The notes under the pieces: model-generated
Database searches by the model: none
Told to the model about the DNA's origin: nothing
The model's input: only the letters and a program-made list of their open reading frames with translations
Program-made: the position numbers and the translations under genes
Shown: in pieces, positions 1-7,568 of the stretch
How positions within the stretch are numbered: position 1 is the first letter of the stretch
Layout: every line of letters starts with the position of its first letter
NCBI GenBank assembly: GCA_027297845.1
Contig: JAPUHG010000173.1
Span: 1-12,835 of the forward strand
Direction of reading: 5' to 3'
Length of the DNA: 12,835 bases
Origin: Gammaproteobacteria bacterium
GTDB taxonomy: Bacteria; Pseudomonadota; Gammaproteobacteria; Steroidobacterales; MnTg04

Positions 1-1
1 C

Positions 2-2044
2 CGCGGTCGCATAAATGTGCTGGTGAATATCCTGGGCAAAGCCCCGGCCGAGTTATTTTCAGAATTCGCAGGCGAGTACGACCTCGATAAGCTGCAAGGC
101 TCCGGCGACGTCAAATATCACAAAGGATTTTCATCGGATATGCATACCCCGGGTGGCGATGTGCATATTGTGCTGGCCTTCAATCCCTCACATCTGGAGA
201 TCGTCGACCCGGTGGTTATCGGCTCGGTCAGGGCCAGACAGCAGCGTCGTGGGGACGGGGATCATGAACGAGTCGTCCCGGTGCTGATCCATGGAGACGC
301 AGCCTTCGCCGGCCAAGGCGTCGTCATGGAGACCTTGCAAATGTCCCAGGCGCGGGGATTTGCGGTCGGTGGCACGATACATATCGTATGCAATAACCAG
401 ATCGGTTTCACGACCAGCGATCCGGCAGATGCGCGCTCGACACTTTACTGCAGCGATGTCGCGAAAATGATCGAGGCGCCGGTGTTCCACGTCAACGCCG
501 ACGACCCGGAGGCGGTAATGCTGGTTACCCGGCTGGCGCTGCGATACCGGCAGGAATTCGCTAAAGACGTCGTCATTGACCTGGTCTGCTATCGTCGTTT
601 GGGGCATAACGAAGCCGATGAGCCGGCCGCCACCCAGCCGCAAATGTACGCGGCGATCAGGAAGCACCCGACGACCAGGCAGTTATACGCGGACCGATTG
701 ATACGCGACACCGAGCTCACCCAGACGGAAGCCGACCAGATGATCGAACAATACCGGCAGGACCTGGAAGAGGGTCACCCGTTGCCCAGGAAATTGTTGG
801 CTTTGGTTGGCAACGAATTCACCGTGGACTGGAGCAAGTATCAAAATGGCACGCAGCCGCCGCAAGCAAAAACGTCGGTCAGCAAGAAGAAACTAAAAAA
901 ATATTCGGCACGGCTACTCGATCTACCCGAGAATTTTTCCGTCCATCCCAGGGTGCAGCGGATTCTCGAAAGCCGCGAACAAATGGCATCTGGAAAACTC
1001 CCGATCGACTGGGGTTTTGCCGAAACCATCGCCTATGCGAGTTTGCTCGACGAGGGATATGAGGTCAGGCTGACCGGCCAGGATAGTGCGCGCGGGACCT
1101 TTTTTCACCGCCACGCGGCACTCCACAATCAGTCGGATCAGGCTATCTATGTGCCGCTTAAACATATCTCTGCCGGCCAGGGCAGATTTACAGTTACCGA
1201 TTCCCTGCTTTCGGAAGAGGCGGTCATGGGATTCGAGTATGGTTTTGCGACCACTGAGCCGAACGCGCTGGTCATCTGGGAGGGACAGTTCGGTGACTTT
1301 GCCAATGGCGCACAGGTGGTGATCGATCAGTTCATCAGCTCCGGCGAAGCAAAATGGGGCCGCCTTTGCGGGCTGACGCTTTTTCTCCCACATGGTTATG
1401 AGGGGCAGGGGCCGGAGCACTCATCGGCAAGGCTGGAGCGGTTTCTGCAGCTATGCGCGGAACACAATATGCAGGTGTGTGTGCCTTCAACACCGGCACA
1501 GATGTTTCATATGCTAAGACGACAAATGGTCAACGCACAACGTGTCCCGCTGGTCGTCATGACCCCGAAAAGCCTGTTAAGGCACAAATTATCCGTATCG
1601 ACGATCGATGATTTGGCAAGCGGCAATTTTCAGACGGTAATTAACGATTCAACTGCGCTCCAGCAAGACGCGGTCGACCGAATCGTGTTTTGCAGCGGGA
1701 AGGTTTATTACGACCTGGTCGATGCCCGCAGCGAGCGGCACCTGGAAAACGTGGCCATCGTGCGGCTCGAACAGCTTTATCCGTTTCCGGTGACGGAGTA
1801 TGCGACGGTTGTCGGCGCCTGGCCGAAGGCCAGAAACATAGTCTGGTGCCAGGAAGAACCAAAAAATCAGGGTGCCTGGCATCAAATCAGGCACCGTCTG
1901 CTGGAATCGCTGGATAGCGATAGACACGAGCTGTCCTACGTCGGTCCGGAGCCATCTGCGGCCCCCGCATCAGGTATATTTGCACTGTATGTAAAACAGC
2001 AAAGAGCATTGATTCGTAGCGCGCTTGCGCTGGATGAAAAGTAA
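2..2044 (+). CDS. sucA: 2-oxoglutarate dehydrogenase E1 component, 5'-truncated by the window edge
   Basis: This is the thiamine-diphosphate-dependent E1 subunit, which decarboxylates 2-oxoglutarate and passes the succinyl group to lipoyl-SucB in the TCA cycle. The frame is open to the left edge, and the first visible residues (RGRINVLVNILGK) match the conserved HRGRLNVL block of E1o. The GTG at base 17 is therefore internal, not a start. About 680 codons are present against roughly 930-950 in the family, so about 260 N-terminal residues lie outside the window, including the first active-site His just before RGR. Visible landmarks are the substrate-site motif NPSHLEIV (His codon 191-193), the cofactor region GDAAFAGQG near base 295 and NNQIGFTTS at 392-418, then LGHNEADEPA near 600, EGQFGDFANGAQ near 1280 and GYEGQGPEHSSAR at 1394-1432. 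No frameshift is seen. It is the first visible gene of sucA-sucB-lpdA. Identification is firm; the true start is unseen. Confidence 0.97.
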   Translation, partial: RGRINVLVNILGKAPAELFSEFAGEYDLDKLQGSGDVKYHKGFSSDMHTPGGDVHIVLAFNPSHLEIVDPVVIGSVRARQQRRGDGDHERVVPVLIHGDAAFAGQGVVMETLQMSQARGFAVGGTIHIVCNNQIGFTTSDPADARSTLYCSDVAKMIEAPVFHVNADDPEAVMLVTRLALRYRQEFAKDVVIDLVCYRRLGHNEADEPAATQPQMYAAIRKHPTTRQLYADRLIRDTELTQTEADQMIEQYRQDLEEGHPLPRKLLALVGNEFTVDWSKYQNGTQPPQAKTSVSKKKLKKYSARLLDLPENFSVHPRVQRILESREQMASGKLPIDWGFAETIAYASLLDEGYEVRLTGQDSARGTFFHRHAALHNQSDQAIYVPLKHISAGQGRFTVTDSLLSEEAVMGFEYGFATTEPNALVIWEGQFGDFANGAQVVIDQFISSGEAKWGRLCGLTLFLPHGYEGQGPEHSSARLERFLQLCAEHNMQVCVPSTPAQMFHMLRRQMVNAQRVPLVVMTPKSLLRHKLSVSTIDDLASGNFQTVINDSTALQQDAVDRIVFCSGKVYYDLVDARSERHLENVAIVRLEQLYPFPVTEYATVVGAWPKARNIVWCQEEPKNQGAWHQIRHRLLESLDSDRHELSYVGPEPSAAPASGIFALYVKQQRALIRSALALDEK

Positions 2045-2046
2045 AC

Positions 2047-2063
2047 CGCCTGCGATCCAGGCG
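2047..2063 (+). other. Intercistronic hairpin between sucA and sucB
   Basis: A perfect 6-bp GC-rich stem (CGCCTG with CAGGCG, loop CGATC) starts 3 bases after the sucA stop. It is followed by a small GGTA-AAAA-TACC stem-loop at 2068-2079. No T-run follows, so it does not look like an intrinsic terminator. It may protect the sucA mRNA end or tune sucB translation, but this is inference and the pairing could be chance. Confidence 0.4.
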
Positions 2064-2082
2064 CATAGGTAAAAATACCGTT

Positions 2083-2086
2083 AGGA
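2083..2086 (+). promoter_or_regulatory. Ribosome binding site of sucB
   Basis: AGGA lies 6 bases before the ATG at 2093 and supports that start. The lipoyl-domain N-terminus begins directly there. Confidence 0.65.
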
Positions 2087-2092
2087 AAAAGC

Positions 2093-3295
2093 ATGAATAA
2101 AGAAGTCAAAGTTCCCCAGTTACCCGAATCGATCGCCGACGCTACTGTGGTGAACTGGCACAAACAGCCGGGCGAATCGGTGCAGCGTGACGAGAACCTG
2201 GTCGATCTCGAGACCGACAAGGTAGTCCTCGAAGTTCCTGCACCGGTCGCGGGAATTTTGAGAGAGATCAGGAAAGCAGATGGTGTGACGGTCACCAGTG
2301 GCGAATTACTCGCGATCATTGAAGAAGGGGCAGTTAGCATTGACGAAGAAAAGTCTGCTCCCGATGAGGCTAGTACCCCGGCGACGCCACCGAAGGTGGA
2401 AAAATCGGCGCATAAACTCAGTCCTTCGGTGCGGCGTCTACTCGAAGAGCACGGCATTGATCCGGGCGAAGTCACAGGCAGCGGTCGCGATGGCCGGATC
2501 AGCAAGTCCGATGTGATGAAATTTGTCAAAAGCAATCGCACAGCGGCTGATGAAGCACCCGCTGCCGTATCGGCGTCATCCGCTCTGGTCGGGTCTCGTC
2601 AGGATCGTCGCGTGCCGATGACGCGACTGCGATCACGTATCGCTGACCGCATGGTAGAGGCGCAACATACCGCCGCGATGTTGACCTCGTTTAACGAGGT
2701 TGATCTGAGCGCGGTGATGGATTTACGTCGAAAATATAAAGAGCGTTTCGAAAAGAAATACGGCTCTCGCCTGGGGTTTATGTCCTTTTTTGCGAAAGCT
2801 TCAGTTGAAGCGCTCAAAAAATTCCCATCCGTTAATGCGACGATCGAAGAAAGCGACATTATTTATCATGATTATTATGACATCGGCGTCGCAGTCTCTA
2901 CGGATCGCGGCCTGATGGTGCCGATACTGCGTGATGTAAATTTTATGAGCTTTGCGGATATCGAGAAAACTATCGCTGATTTCGCCGGTCGGGCGCGAGA
3001 TGGAAACATCACGCTTGAGGATCTGACGGGAGGCACCTTTACGATTACCAATGGCGGCGTGTTTGGCTCGTTGATGTCGACGCCGATTCTGAACATGCCG
3101 CAAAGTGCGATCCTGGGTATGCATGCAATCAAGGAACGTCCGGTCGTGGTCGATGGCGAAATCGTCGTGCGCCCGATGATGTATATCGCGCTGACCTACG
3201 ATCACCGGATCATCGATGGGCGCGAAGCGGTGCAATTTTTGGTCAGCATCAAGGAAACGCTGGAAGACCCGGCGAGGATGATGCTGCAGATTTGA
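2093..3295 (+). CDS. sucB: Dihydrolipoyllysine-residue succinyltransferase, E2 of 2-oxoglutarate dehydrogenase
   Basis: SucB is the core of the 2-oxoglutarate dehydrogenase complex and transfers the succinyl group from lipoyl-lysine to CoA. The 400 residues are collinear with the family (about 400). A lipoyl domain covers roughly 3-78 with the modified lysine in DLETDKVVLE (Lys43). An acidic Ala/Pro linker is followed by the E1/E3-binding domain at about 107-145 (KLSPSVRRLLEEHGIDP, GSGRDGRI). The catalytic acyltransferase domain covers about 172-400 and carries the active-site motif YDHRIIDGREAV (His371, Asp375). The single lipoyl domain and NGGVFGSLMSTPI block fit SucB rather than the pyruvate E2, as does the position after sucA. 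It sits 48 bases downstream of sucA and 36 bases before the preferred lpdA start. No defect is visible. Confidence 0.97.
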   Translation: MNKEVKVPQLPESIADATVVNWHKQPGESVQRDENLVDLETDKVVLEVPAPVAGILREIRKADGVTVTSGELLAIIEEGAVSIDEEKSAPDEASTPATPPKVEKSAHKLSPSVRRLLEEHGIDPGEVTGSGRDGRISKSDVMKFVKSNRTAADEAPAAVSASSALVGSRQDRRVPMTRLRSRIADRMVEAQHTAAMLTSFNEVDLSAVMDLRRKYKERFEKKYGSRLGFMSFFAKASVEALKKFPSVNATIEESDIIYHDYYDIGVAVSTDRGLMVPILRDVNFMSFADIEKTIADFAGRARDGNITLEDLTGGTFTITNGGVFGSLMSTPILNMPQSAILGMHAIKERPVVVDGEIVVRPMMYIALTYDHRIIDGREAVQFLVSIKETLEDPARMMLQI

Positions 3296-3321
3296 TTGTT
3301 GAGTCGGTATGAATCAATGCC

Positions 3322-3328
3322 AGGGGAA
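3322..3328 (+). promoter_or_regulatory. Ribosome binding site deciding the lpdA start
   Basis: AGGGGAA ends 3 bases before the ATG at 3332, with its AGGGG core 5 bases upstream. It supports 3332 over the longer open frame that begins directly after the sucB stop and would add 12 residues unlike the family. Confidence 0.65.
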
Positions 3329-3331
3329 ACC

Positions 3332-4759
3332 ATGACTAAAGTGTTTGATGTTGTCGTTATCGGGGCCGGTCCAGCAGGTTATGTGGCCGCGATCCGGGCC
3401 GCCCAGCTTGGCAAGACGGTTGCCTGTATTGACGACTGGAAGAATCACGATGGCAGCTTGTCTTATGGCGGTACTTGTCTGAACGCAGGCTGTATACCGT
3501 CGAAGGCATTGCTGGAGTCATCGGAACTGGTGCACAGGGCTAAACATGAATTTGCCGCCCACGGTATAGGTACTGGCTCGATCACGGTCGATTTGGCGAA
3601 AATGCAGGAACGTAAGGCGGCTATCGTAGAACAACTGACCGGCGGTATCGCCTCCCTGCTCAAGGCGAATAAAATTACGGCGTTGCAAGGTCGCGGCCGG
3701 TTACTCAAAGATCGCAAGGTAGAATTCACGCCACACGACGGCAAAGCGCAAATGCTGAGCGGCAAAGACGTAATCCTGGCGTCCGGTTCAACACCCATGG
3801 AACTCAAGCAGGCGCCATTCGATGGCAAGAACACCGTCGATTCCTGGGGTGCATTGGAATTCGATGCTGTGCCAAAAAGGCTGGGCGTTATCGGTGGTGG
3901 AGTGATCGGGCTGGAGCTTGGCAGTGTGTGGCAGCGCCTGGGCGCCGAGGTGGTTGTACTGGAGGCGATGGACGATTTTCTGTTCATGATCGATCGCCAA
4001 ATCGCCAAGGACACACAGCGCCAGTTCAAACGACAGGGACTGGATATTCGACTGGGGGCGAAGGTTAGCGGCGCCAAAACCGGCAAGTCGGGAATCAAAC
4101 TGCAGTATGCCGACAGCAAGGGCGAGCAAGAGGTCGAGGTAGACAAGGTTGTAGTCTGTGTCGGCCGTCAACCCAACAGTGCAGACTTGTTTGACGAAGC
4201 TTGCGGAGTAAAAACAGATGCGCGGGGTTTTGTCGAAGTAGATAACGAGTGCCGAACGGGCGTTGCCAATGTCTGGGCGATCGGTGACCTGGTTCGAGGT
4301 CCCATGCTCGCCCACAAAGGGTCGGAAGAGGGGGTCATGGTCGCCGATCTGATTGCCGGCGAATTTAGCGAGGTTAACTACAACACCATCCCGTCGGTCA
4401 TTTATACCGCGCCGGAAATCGCCTGGGTCGGCAAGACCGAAGAGGAAGTCAAAAAGAGCGGGCGAGCCTACAAGGTCGGTACTTTTTCGTTCGCAGCCAA
4501 TGGCCGTGCAAAAGCAATGGAGATGGCGACCGGCCTGGTAAAAATCATTGCCGCGAAGAATGACGACGAAATACTCGGCGTGCATATTGCGGGTCCGCTG
4601 GCGGGCGAGCTTGTCGCAGAGGCGGTCCTGGCAATGGAGTTCTCAGCCAGTGCCGAAGACTTGCAGAGGACCATACATGGTCATCCGACCTTGTCCGAGG
4701 CGCTGCATGAAGCGGCGTTGGCGGTGGATAACAGGGCAATTCACGCGATCAACAAGTAG
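3332..4759 (+). CDS. lpdA: Dihydrolipoyl dehydrogenase (E3), 2-oxoglutarate dehydrogenase type
   Basis: E3 is the FAD enzyme that reoxidises dihydrolipoyl-SucB and passes electrons to NAD+. From the chosen ATG the protein has 475 residues, the usual length. FAD binding is shown by GAGPAG (11-16) right after the start, and the redox disulfide by GGTCLNAGCIPSK (Cys49, Cys54). The NAD fold shows GGGVIGLELGSVW (188-200), the second FAD contact AIGD (316-319), and the C-terminal interface the catalytic pair in HGHPTLSEALHE (His451, Glu456). The extended stretch before the disulfide (DDWKNHDGSLSYGG) is typical of the Lpd found with SucAB in beta- and gammaproteobacteria, such as the Pseudomonas LPD-Glc type. 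Together with its place after sucB this suggests dedication to the 2-oxoglutarate complex, although E3 can be shared. It is probably the last gene of the operon. Confidence 0.96.
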   Translation: MTKVFDVVVIGAGPAGYVAAIRAAQLGKTVACIDDWKNHDGSLSYGGTCLNAGCIPSKALLESSELVHRAKHEFAAHGIGTGSITVDLAKMQERKAAIVEQLTGGIASLLKANKITALQGRGRLLKDRKVEFTPHDGKAQMLSGKDVILASGSTPMELKQAPFDGKNTVDSWGALEFDAVPKRLGVIGGGVIGLELGSVWQRLGAEVVVLEAMDDFLFMIDRQIAKDTQRQFKRQGLDIRLGAKVSGAKTGKSGIKLQYADSKGEQEVEVDKVVVCVGRQPNSADLFDEACGVKTDARGFVEVDNECRTGVANVWAIGDLVRGPMLAHKGSEEGVMVADLIAGEFSEVNYNTIPSVIYTAPEIAWVGKTEEEVKKSGRAYKVGTFSFAANGRAKAMEMATGLVKIIAAKNDDEILGVHIAGPLAGELVAEAVLAMEFSASAEDLQRTIHGHPTLSEALHEAALAVDNRAIHAINK

Positions 4760-4789
4760 CCCGCACCGCGCTTGTACGGCCATGCTCGC
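4760..4789. other. Short convergent spacer between lpdA and relA
   Basis: Thirty bases separate the two converging stop codons. I see no stable stem followed by a T-run for either strand, so termination probably happens inside the opposite gene or depends on Rho. Overlapping 3' ends are likely, but this is inference. Confidence 0.5.
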
Positions 4790-6907
4790 TCAGGGGTCCC
4801 TTTTTGCGCTAACCACATTGGGCAGGGAAGTCAGGCGATGCAATATGCGGCTGAGTTTATCCAGTCCGCTGACCTCTATGCCCAGTCTTATCTCGGCGGT
4901 GTTGTGTGTCGAATCAGTCAGCGTATCGAGACTGGAGATGTGGACCTTCTCATCCGCCAGCAGCATCGTTACATCTTTGACCAGCCCCGACCGGTCATAA
5001 GCCAGCACGCTAATGTTGGCCGGATAGAGCTCTTCCTGTGGGCCGCTCCAGGAAACGTCGAGGACCCGCTCCGGCCGCTTCACCATCAAACGCAATAAAT
5101 TGCCGCAGTTTTCCCGATGAATGGTGACCCCCCGTCCCTGAGTCAGGTATCCACGAATAGGCTCCGGTGGAACCGGCTGACAACAGCCTGCGAAACCGGT
5201 CAGCAGATCACCCACTCCCTGTACGCTCACTTTTCCCTTGCCGGTGCGGGAGTCGGGCCGTGGTTTGCGGGTTTTTAGCGTGAATTTTTCTGCGGGTTTC
5301 TCAAATCTCTGAATGGCGCCGGCAACCGCCATAATCGTAATTTCACCGGCGCCCAGCGCTATGTACATTTCGTCCGGTGTCCCAAAATGCAGCAACCGGG
5401 CGAGCTGCTCGTGTTCGAAATTTTTGTAACCGAGCTTCGCCAACTCCTTTTCCAGTATGCTGCTGCCTTGTCTCTGGTTCTGTTTCTGGTCCTGTCGCCT
5501 GAACCAGCTTCGCACTTTTATCCGGGCACGGGACGAAGCCAGAAAGCCGAGCTGTGGAACCAGCCAGTCCCTGCTTGGACCAGATTCCTTGCCGGTCAAT
5601 ATCTCGACCTGCTGCCCATTAGCCAGTTTGTAGGTTAATGGAACAATCCGCCCGTTGACCTTCGCGCCCTTGCAGCGGTGCCCGACGTCGGTATGTACAT
5701 GGTAGGCGAAATCCAGCGGCGTGCCATTCGCCGGAAGATCTACAACATCACCGCGTGGACTGATTACATAAATTCTGTCCTCGAATATTTCATTTTGTAC
5801 CTGGCTCAGAAAATCCTCGTCGCTGGCATCATCCTTGACCGGCTCCAGCAGCCGGCGTAGCCAGGCAACTTTTTGTTCAAAAGCGCGGTCGTGTTTTCCG
5901 CGCTCCTTGTACTGCCAGTGGGCGGCCACGCCGAGCTCTGCATGTTCATGCATCTCCTCGGTTCGAATCTGAATCTCCAGCGGTTTCGCCTGCGGACCGA
6001 TGACCGCAGTGTGCAAAGACTGGTACTGGTTCTCCTTTGGAGTCGCGATGTAATCGTCAAATTCGCCCTGAACATACGGCCATATGCCGTGCACAATCCC
6101 TAACGCGGCATAACAATCGGATACGTTGCCAACCAGGATGCGGATCGCCCTGATATCAAAAACCTCGTCGAAGGCAAGGCCCTTGCGCTGCATTTTCCGC
6201 CAGATGCTGTAGATGTGCTTTGGCCGGCCGCTGATTTCCGCCTTGATACCGGCTTTTCCCAGTTCCTTTTGCAGCAAGTCCTGAACACGACCGATGTAGG
6301 TCTCGCGATCTTCACGCCGTTCTCGCAAATCACTTGCGATACGTCGATAAGATTCCGGTTCCAGGTAACGAAAGGCCAGATCCTCGAGTTCCCACTTCAG
6401 CTGCCAGATGCCCAACCGGTTAGCCAATGGGGCGAAAATGACCCGGGTTTCGGTCGCCGCACGTCGTTGTTCAGCGACTGGCGAATTTTTCAAAGACTGC
6501 ATGCGATACAGTTGGTCTGCCACCCGAACCAGCACCAGGCGGACATCGGATACCACCGTCAGCAACATTTTCCTTAACGCTTCCGCCTGATCGCCACCCA
6601 GCCCGCCATGTCTTGGTATGTCGCCGGGGATACGGGTGCGATCGAGTTTGACCAACTGGTCGGCGAGCCTGGCTATCGATCCGCCGAATTTCGCCTCGAC
6701 GGTGTCGCGCGTCAGACATTCGGACGAAATTGCCGGAAAGAGGGCGGCGGCACTGATAATCGCAGGGTCTGCGGTCAGTTTTGCCACGGTATCTGAAACC
6801 GCAACGGCTCGCTCCAGGCACAGGCGTCCCACTTCGCCCTGTGCGGCCAGAATATCCGCCAGCCAGGCCATCGTGTCTACGTTCGTTTCTGTGATTTTTC
6901 CAGACAT
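4790..6907 (-). CDS. relA: RelA-type (p)ppGpp synthetase, hydrolase domain degenerate
   Basis: This is the stringent-response enzyme that transfers pyrophosphate from ATP to GDP/GTP on starved ribosomes. The 705 residues (E. coli RelA has 744) keep the long RSH layout. A pseudo-hydrolase HD domain occupies about 20-165: the His-Asp pair of active hydrolases is replaced (AALFP at 55-58). The synthetase domain covers about 215-335 (GRPKHIYSIWRKMQ, EFDDYIATPK, YQSLHT, EIQIRTEEMHEHAELG). The EFDD motif (282-285) is the acidic form of monofunctional RelA; SpoT/Rel enzymes have a basic RxKD. A TGS domain follows at about 376-438, the conserved-Cys/zinc-finger region at about 564-606 (GFAGCCQPVP, HRENC), and an ACT domain at about 630-700. 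The ATG at 6907 has no clear Shine-Dalgarno, so the exact N-terminus is less certain. It is transcribed alone, divergent from the yfaZ-ruv-tol operon. Confidence 0.94.
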   Translation of the reverse strand: MSGKITETNVDTMAWLADILAAQGEVGRLCLERAVAVSDTVAKLTADPAIISAAALFPAISSECLTRDTVEAKFGGSIARLADQLVKLDRTRIPGDIPRHGGLGGDQAEALRKMLLTVVSDVRLVLVRVADQLYRMQSLKNSPVAEQRRAATETRVIFAPLANRLGIWQLKWELEDLAFRYLEPESYRRIASDLRERREDRETYIGRVQDLLQKELGKAGIKAEISGRPKHIYSIWRKMQRKGLAFDEVFDIRAIRILVGNVSDCYAALGIVHGIWPYVQGEFDDYIATPKENQYQSLHTAVIGPQAKPLEIQIRTEEMHEHAELGVAAHWQYKERGKHDRAFEQKVAWLRRLLEPVKDDASDEDFLSQVQNEIFEDRIYVISPRGDVVDLPANGTPLDFAYHVHTDVGHRCKGAKVNGRIVPLTYKLANGQQVEILTGKESGPSRDWLVPQLGFLASSRARIKVRSWFRRQDQKQNQRQGSSILEKELAKLGYKNFEHEQLARLLHFGTPDEMYIALGAGEITIMAVAGAIQRFEKPAEKFTLKTRKPRPDSRTGKGKVSVQGVGDLLTGFAGCCQPVPPEPIRGYLTQGRGVTIHRENCGNLLRLMVKRPERVLDVSWSGPQEELYPANISVLAYDRSGLVKDVTMLLADEKVHISSLDTLTDSTHNTAEIRLGIEVSGLDKLSRILHRLTSLPNVVSAKRDP

Positions 6908-6952
6908 GTTTAGAGTGGTTTTGAAGGTACTTTTTCGTGTTTGACCGGGGGA

Positions 6953-6962
6953 ATACCGGTAT
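6953..6962. promoter_or_regulatory. Candidate operator: perfect 10-base palindrome
   Basis: ATACCGGTAT is a perfect palindrome placed just downstream of the candidate -35 at 6941-6946, inside the relA/yfaZ divergent gap. A regulator bound there could affect both directions. No known consensus is recognised, and a 10-base palindrome can occur by chance. Confidence 0.25.
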
Positions 6963-6993
6963 CATACGGGGCTTCATAATATCTTGCCGTTCG

Positions 6994-6998
6994 GGAGG
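6994..6998 (+). promoter_or_regulatory. Ribosome binding site of the yfaZ-like gene
   Basis: A strong GGAGG lies 5 bases before the ATG at 7004. It fixes the start and places the signal peptide right at the N-terminus. Confidence 0.7.
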
Positions 6999-7003
6999 CG
7001 TGA

Positions 7004-7561
7004 ATGCGGGTTTTTCTAGTGTTGGCCGGTCTTTTGTTACTGCCTTTTAGCAGTTATTCCGAGTCATTCGAAATCAGCGCCAATAATGATGCCGTCAAAT
7101 TTGGCTTTGGCTGGAATTTGCGGCAACAACGACTGGCAATGGATACGTCCTGGCTGCATAACAAGGACCGGGGCGATGTTGTTGCCCTGGGCATAAACGT
7201 AACGGGTTTCGCGACCAGCGGTCAGAGCCCGATCGAAGCCGGTCTGGGTGGAAAGATCGTGTACGCCAATCCGGATAACCTGAGTCTGGATGGCGGCGGG
7301 CTGGCTCCGGGTGGCTTCCTGTCCTACAACTTTCCAAACTCCAATCGGTTCACGCTTTATGGCCATTTGTATTATGCACCCGATATCCTGAGCTTCGGGG
7401 ACAACGATTCCTATACCGAATATGACCTTCGCTTGTATTACTTGGTTATTGATGATGCAGAACTTTTTCTCGGCGTTCGGAAAATACGAGTTAAATATGA
7501 CGGCAACCCGAAGGTGAATTTTGATAGCGGCCTGAATGTCGGTCTGAAGATAAGGTTTTAG
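7004..7561 (+). CDS. YfaZ-family predicted outer membrane protein
   Basis: The product is a 185-residue exported protein. It has a short basic start and a hydrophobic stretch (VFLVLAGLLLLPF), with likely signal peptidase cleavage near residues 19-20. The mature part is rich in alternating polar/hydrophobic strands with aromatic girdle residues and ends in LKIRF, a terminal Phe typical of outer-membrane beta-barrels. The pattern of WLHNKDRGDVVALGINV, the Gly-rich centre, GHLYYAPDILSFGDNDSYTEYD and the strand VRKIRVKYDG resembles E. coli YfaZ (WTHNDDDGDVAGVGL, YYYSPDSLSSG). YfaZ proteins have no established function. The gene is followed after only 7 bases by yebC and is probably the first gene of the yebC-ruv-tol transcript. 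Family assignment comes from remembered sequence resemblance, not a search. Membrane location is inferred. Confidence 0.75.
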   Translation: MRVFLVLAGLLLLPFSSYSESFEISANNDAVKFGFGWNLRQQRLAMDTSWLHNKDRGDVVALGINVTGFATSGQSPIEAGLGGKIVYANPDNLSLDGGGLAPGGFLSYNFPNSNRFTLYGHLYYAPDILSFGDNDSYTEYDLRLYYLVIDDAELFLGVRKIRVKYDGNPKVNFDSGLNVGLKIRF

Positions 7562-7568
7562 TCTCGTT

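Larger units (their letters stand above)
6908..7003. promoter_or_regulatory. Divergent promoter region between relA and the yfaZ-like gene
   Basis: These 96 bases must hold the relA promoter and probably the promoter of the long plus-strand operon. TTGACC at 6941-6946 is a good candidate -35 for the plus strand, but the -10 at 17 bases (ATACGG) is poor. CATAAT at 6975-6980 is a better -10 but sits too far away for this -35. On the minus strand TATTAT (complement of about 6976-6982) is a possible -10 for relA without a clear -35. The assignment of individual boxes is weak; the regional call rests mainly on gene arrangement. Confidence 0.5.

Noticed and set aside
3296..3331. Longer lpdA start directly after the sucB stop, adding 12 residues
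   Set aside because: The extra residues do not fit the E3 N-terminus, and a good Shine-Dalgarno precedes the ATG at 3332, which starts right before the FAD motif.
3788..4585. 265-codon open frame antisense to lpdA
   Set aside because: It lies entirely inside a clear lpdA with intact motifs, and its translation resembles no known protein. It is a shadow frame.
4548..5000. 150-codon plus-strand frame across the lpdA/relA junction
   Set aside because: It overlaps two confident genes in other frames and has low-complexity Arg/Ser-rich translation typical of an out-of-frame reading.
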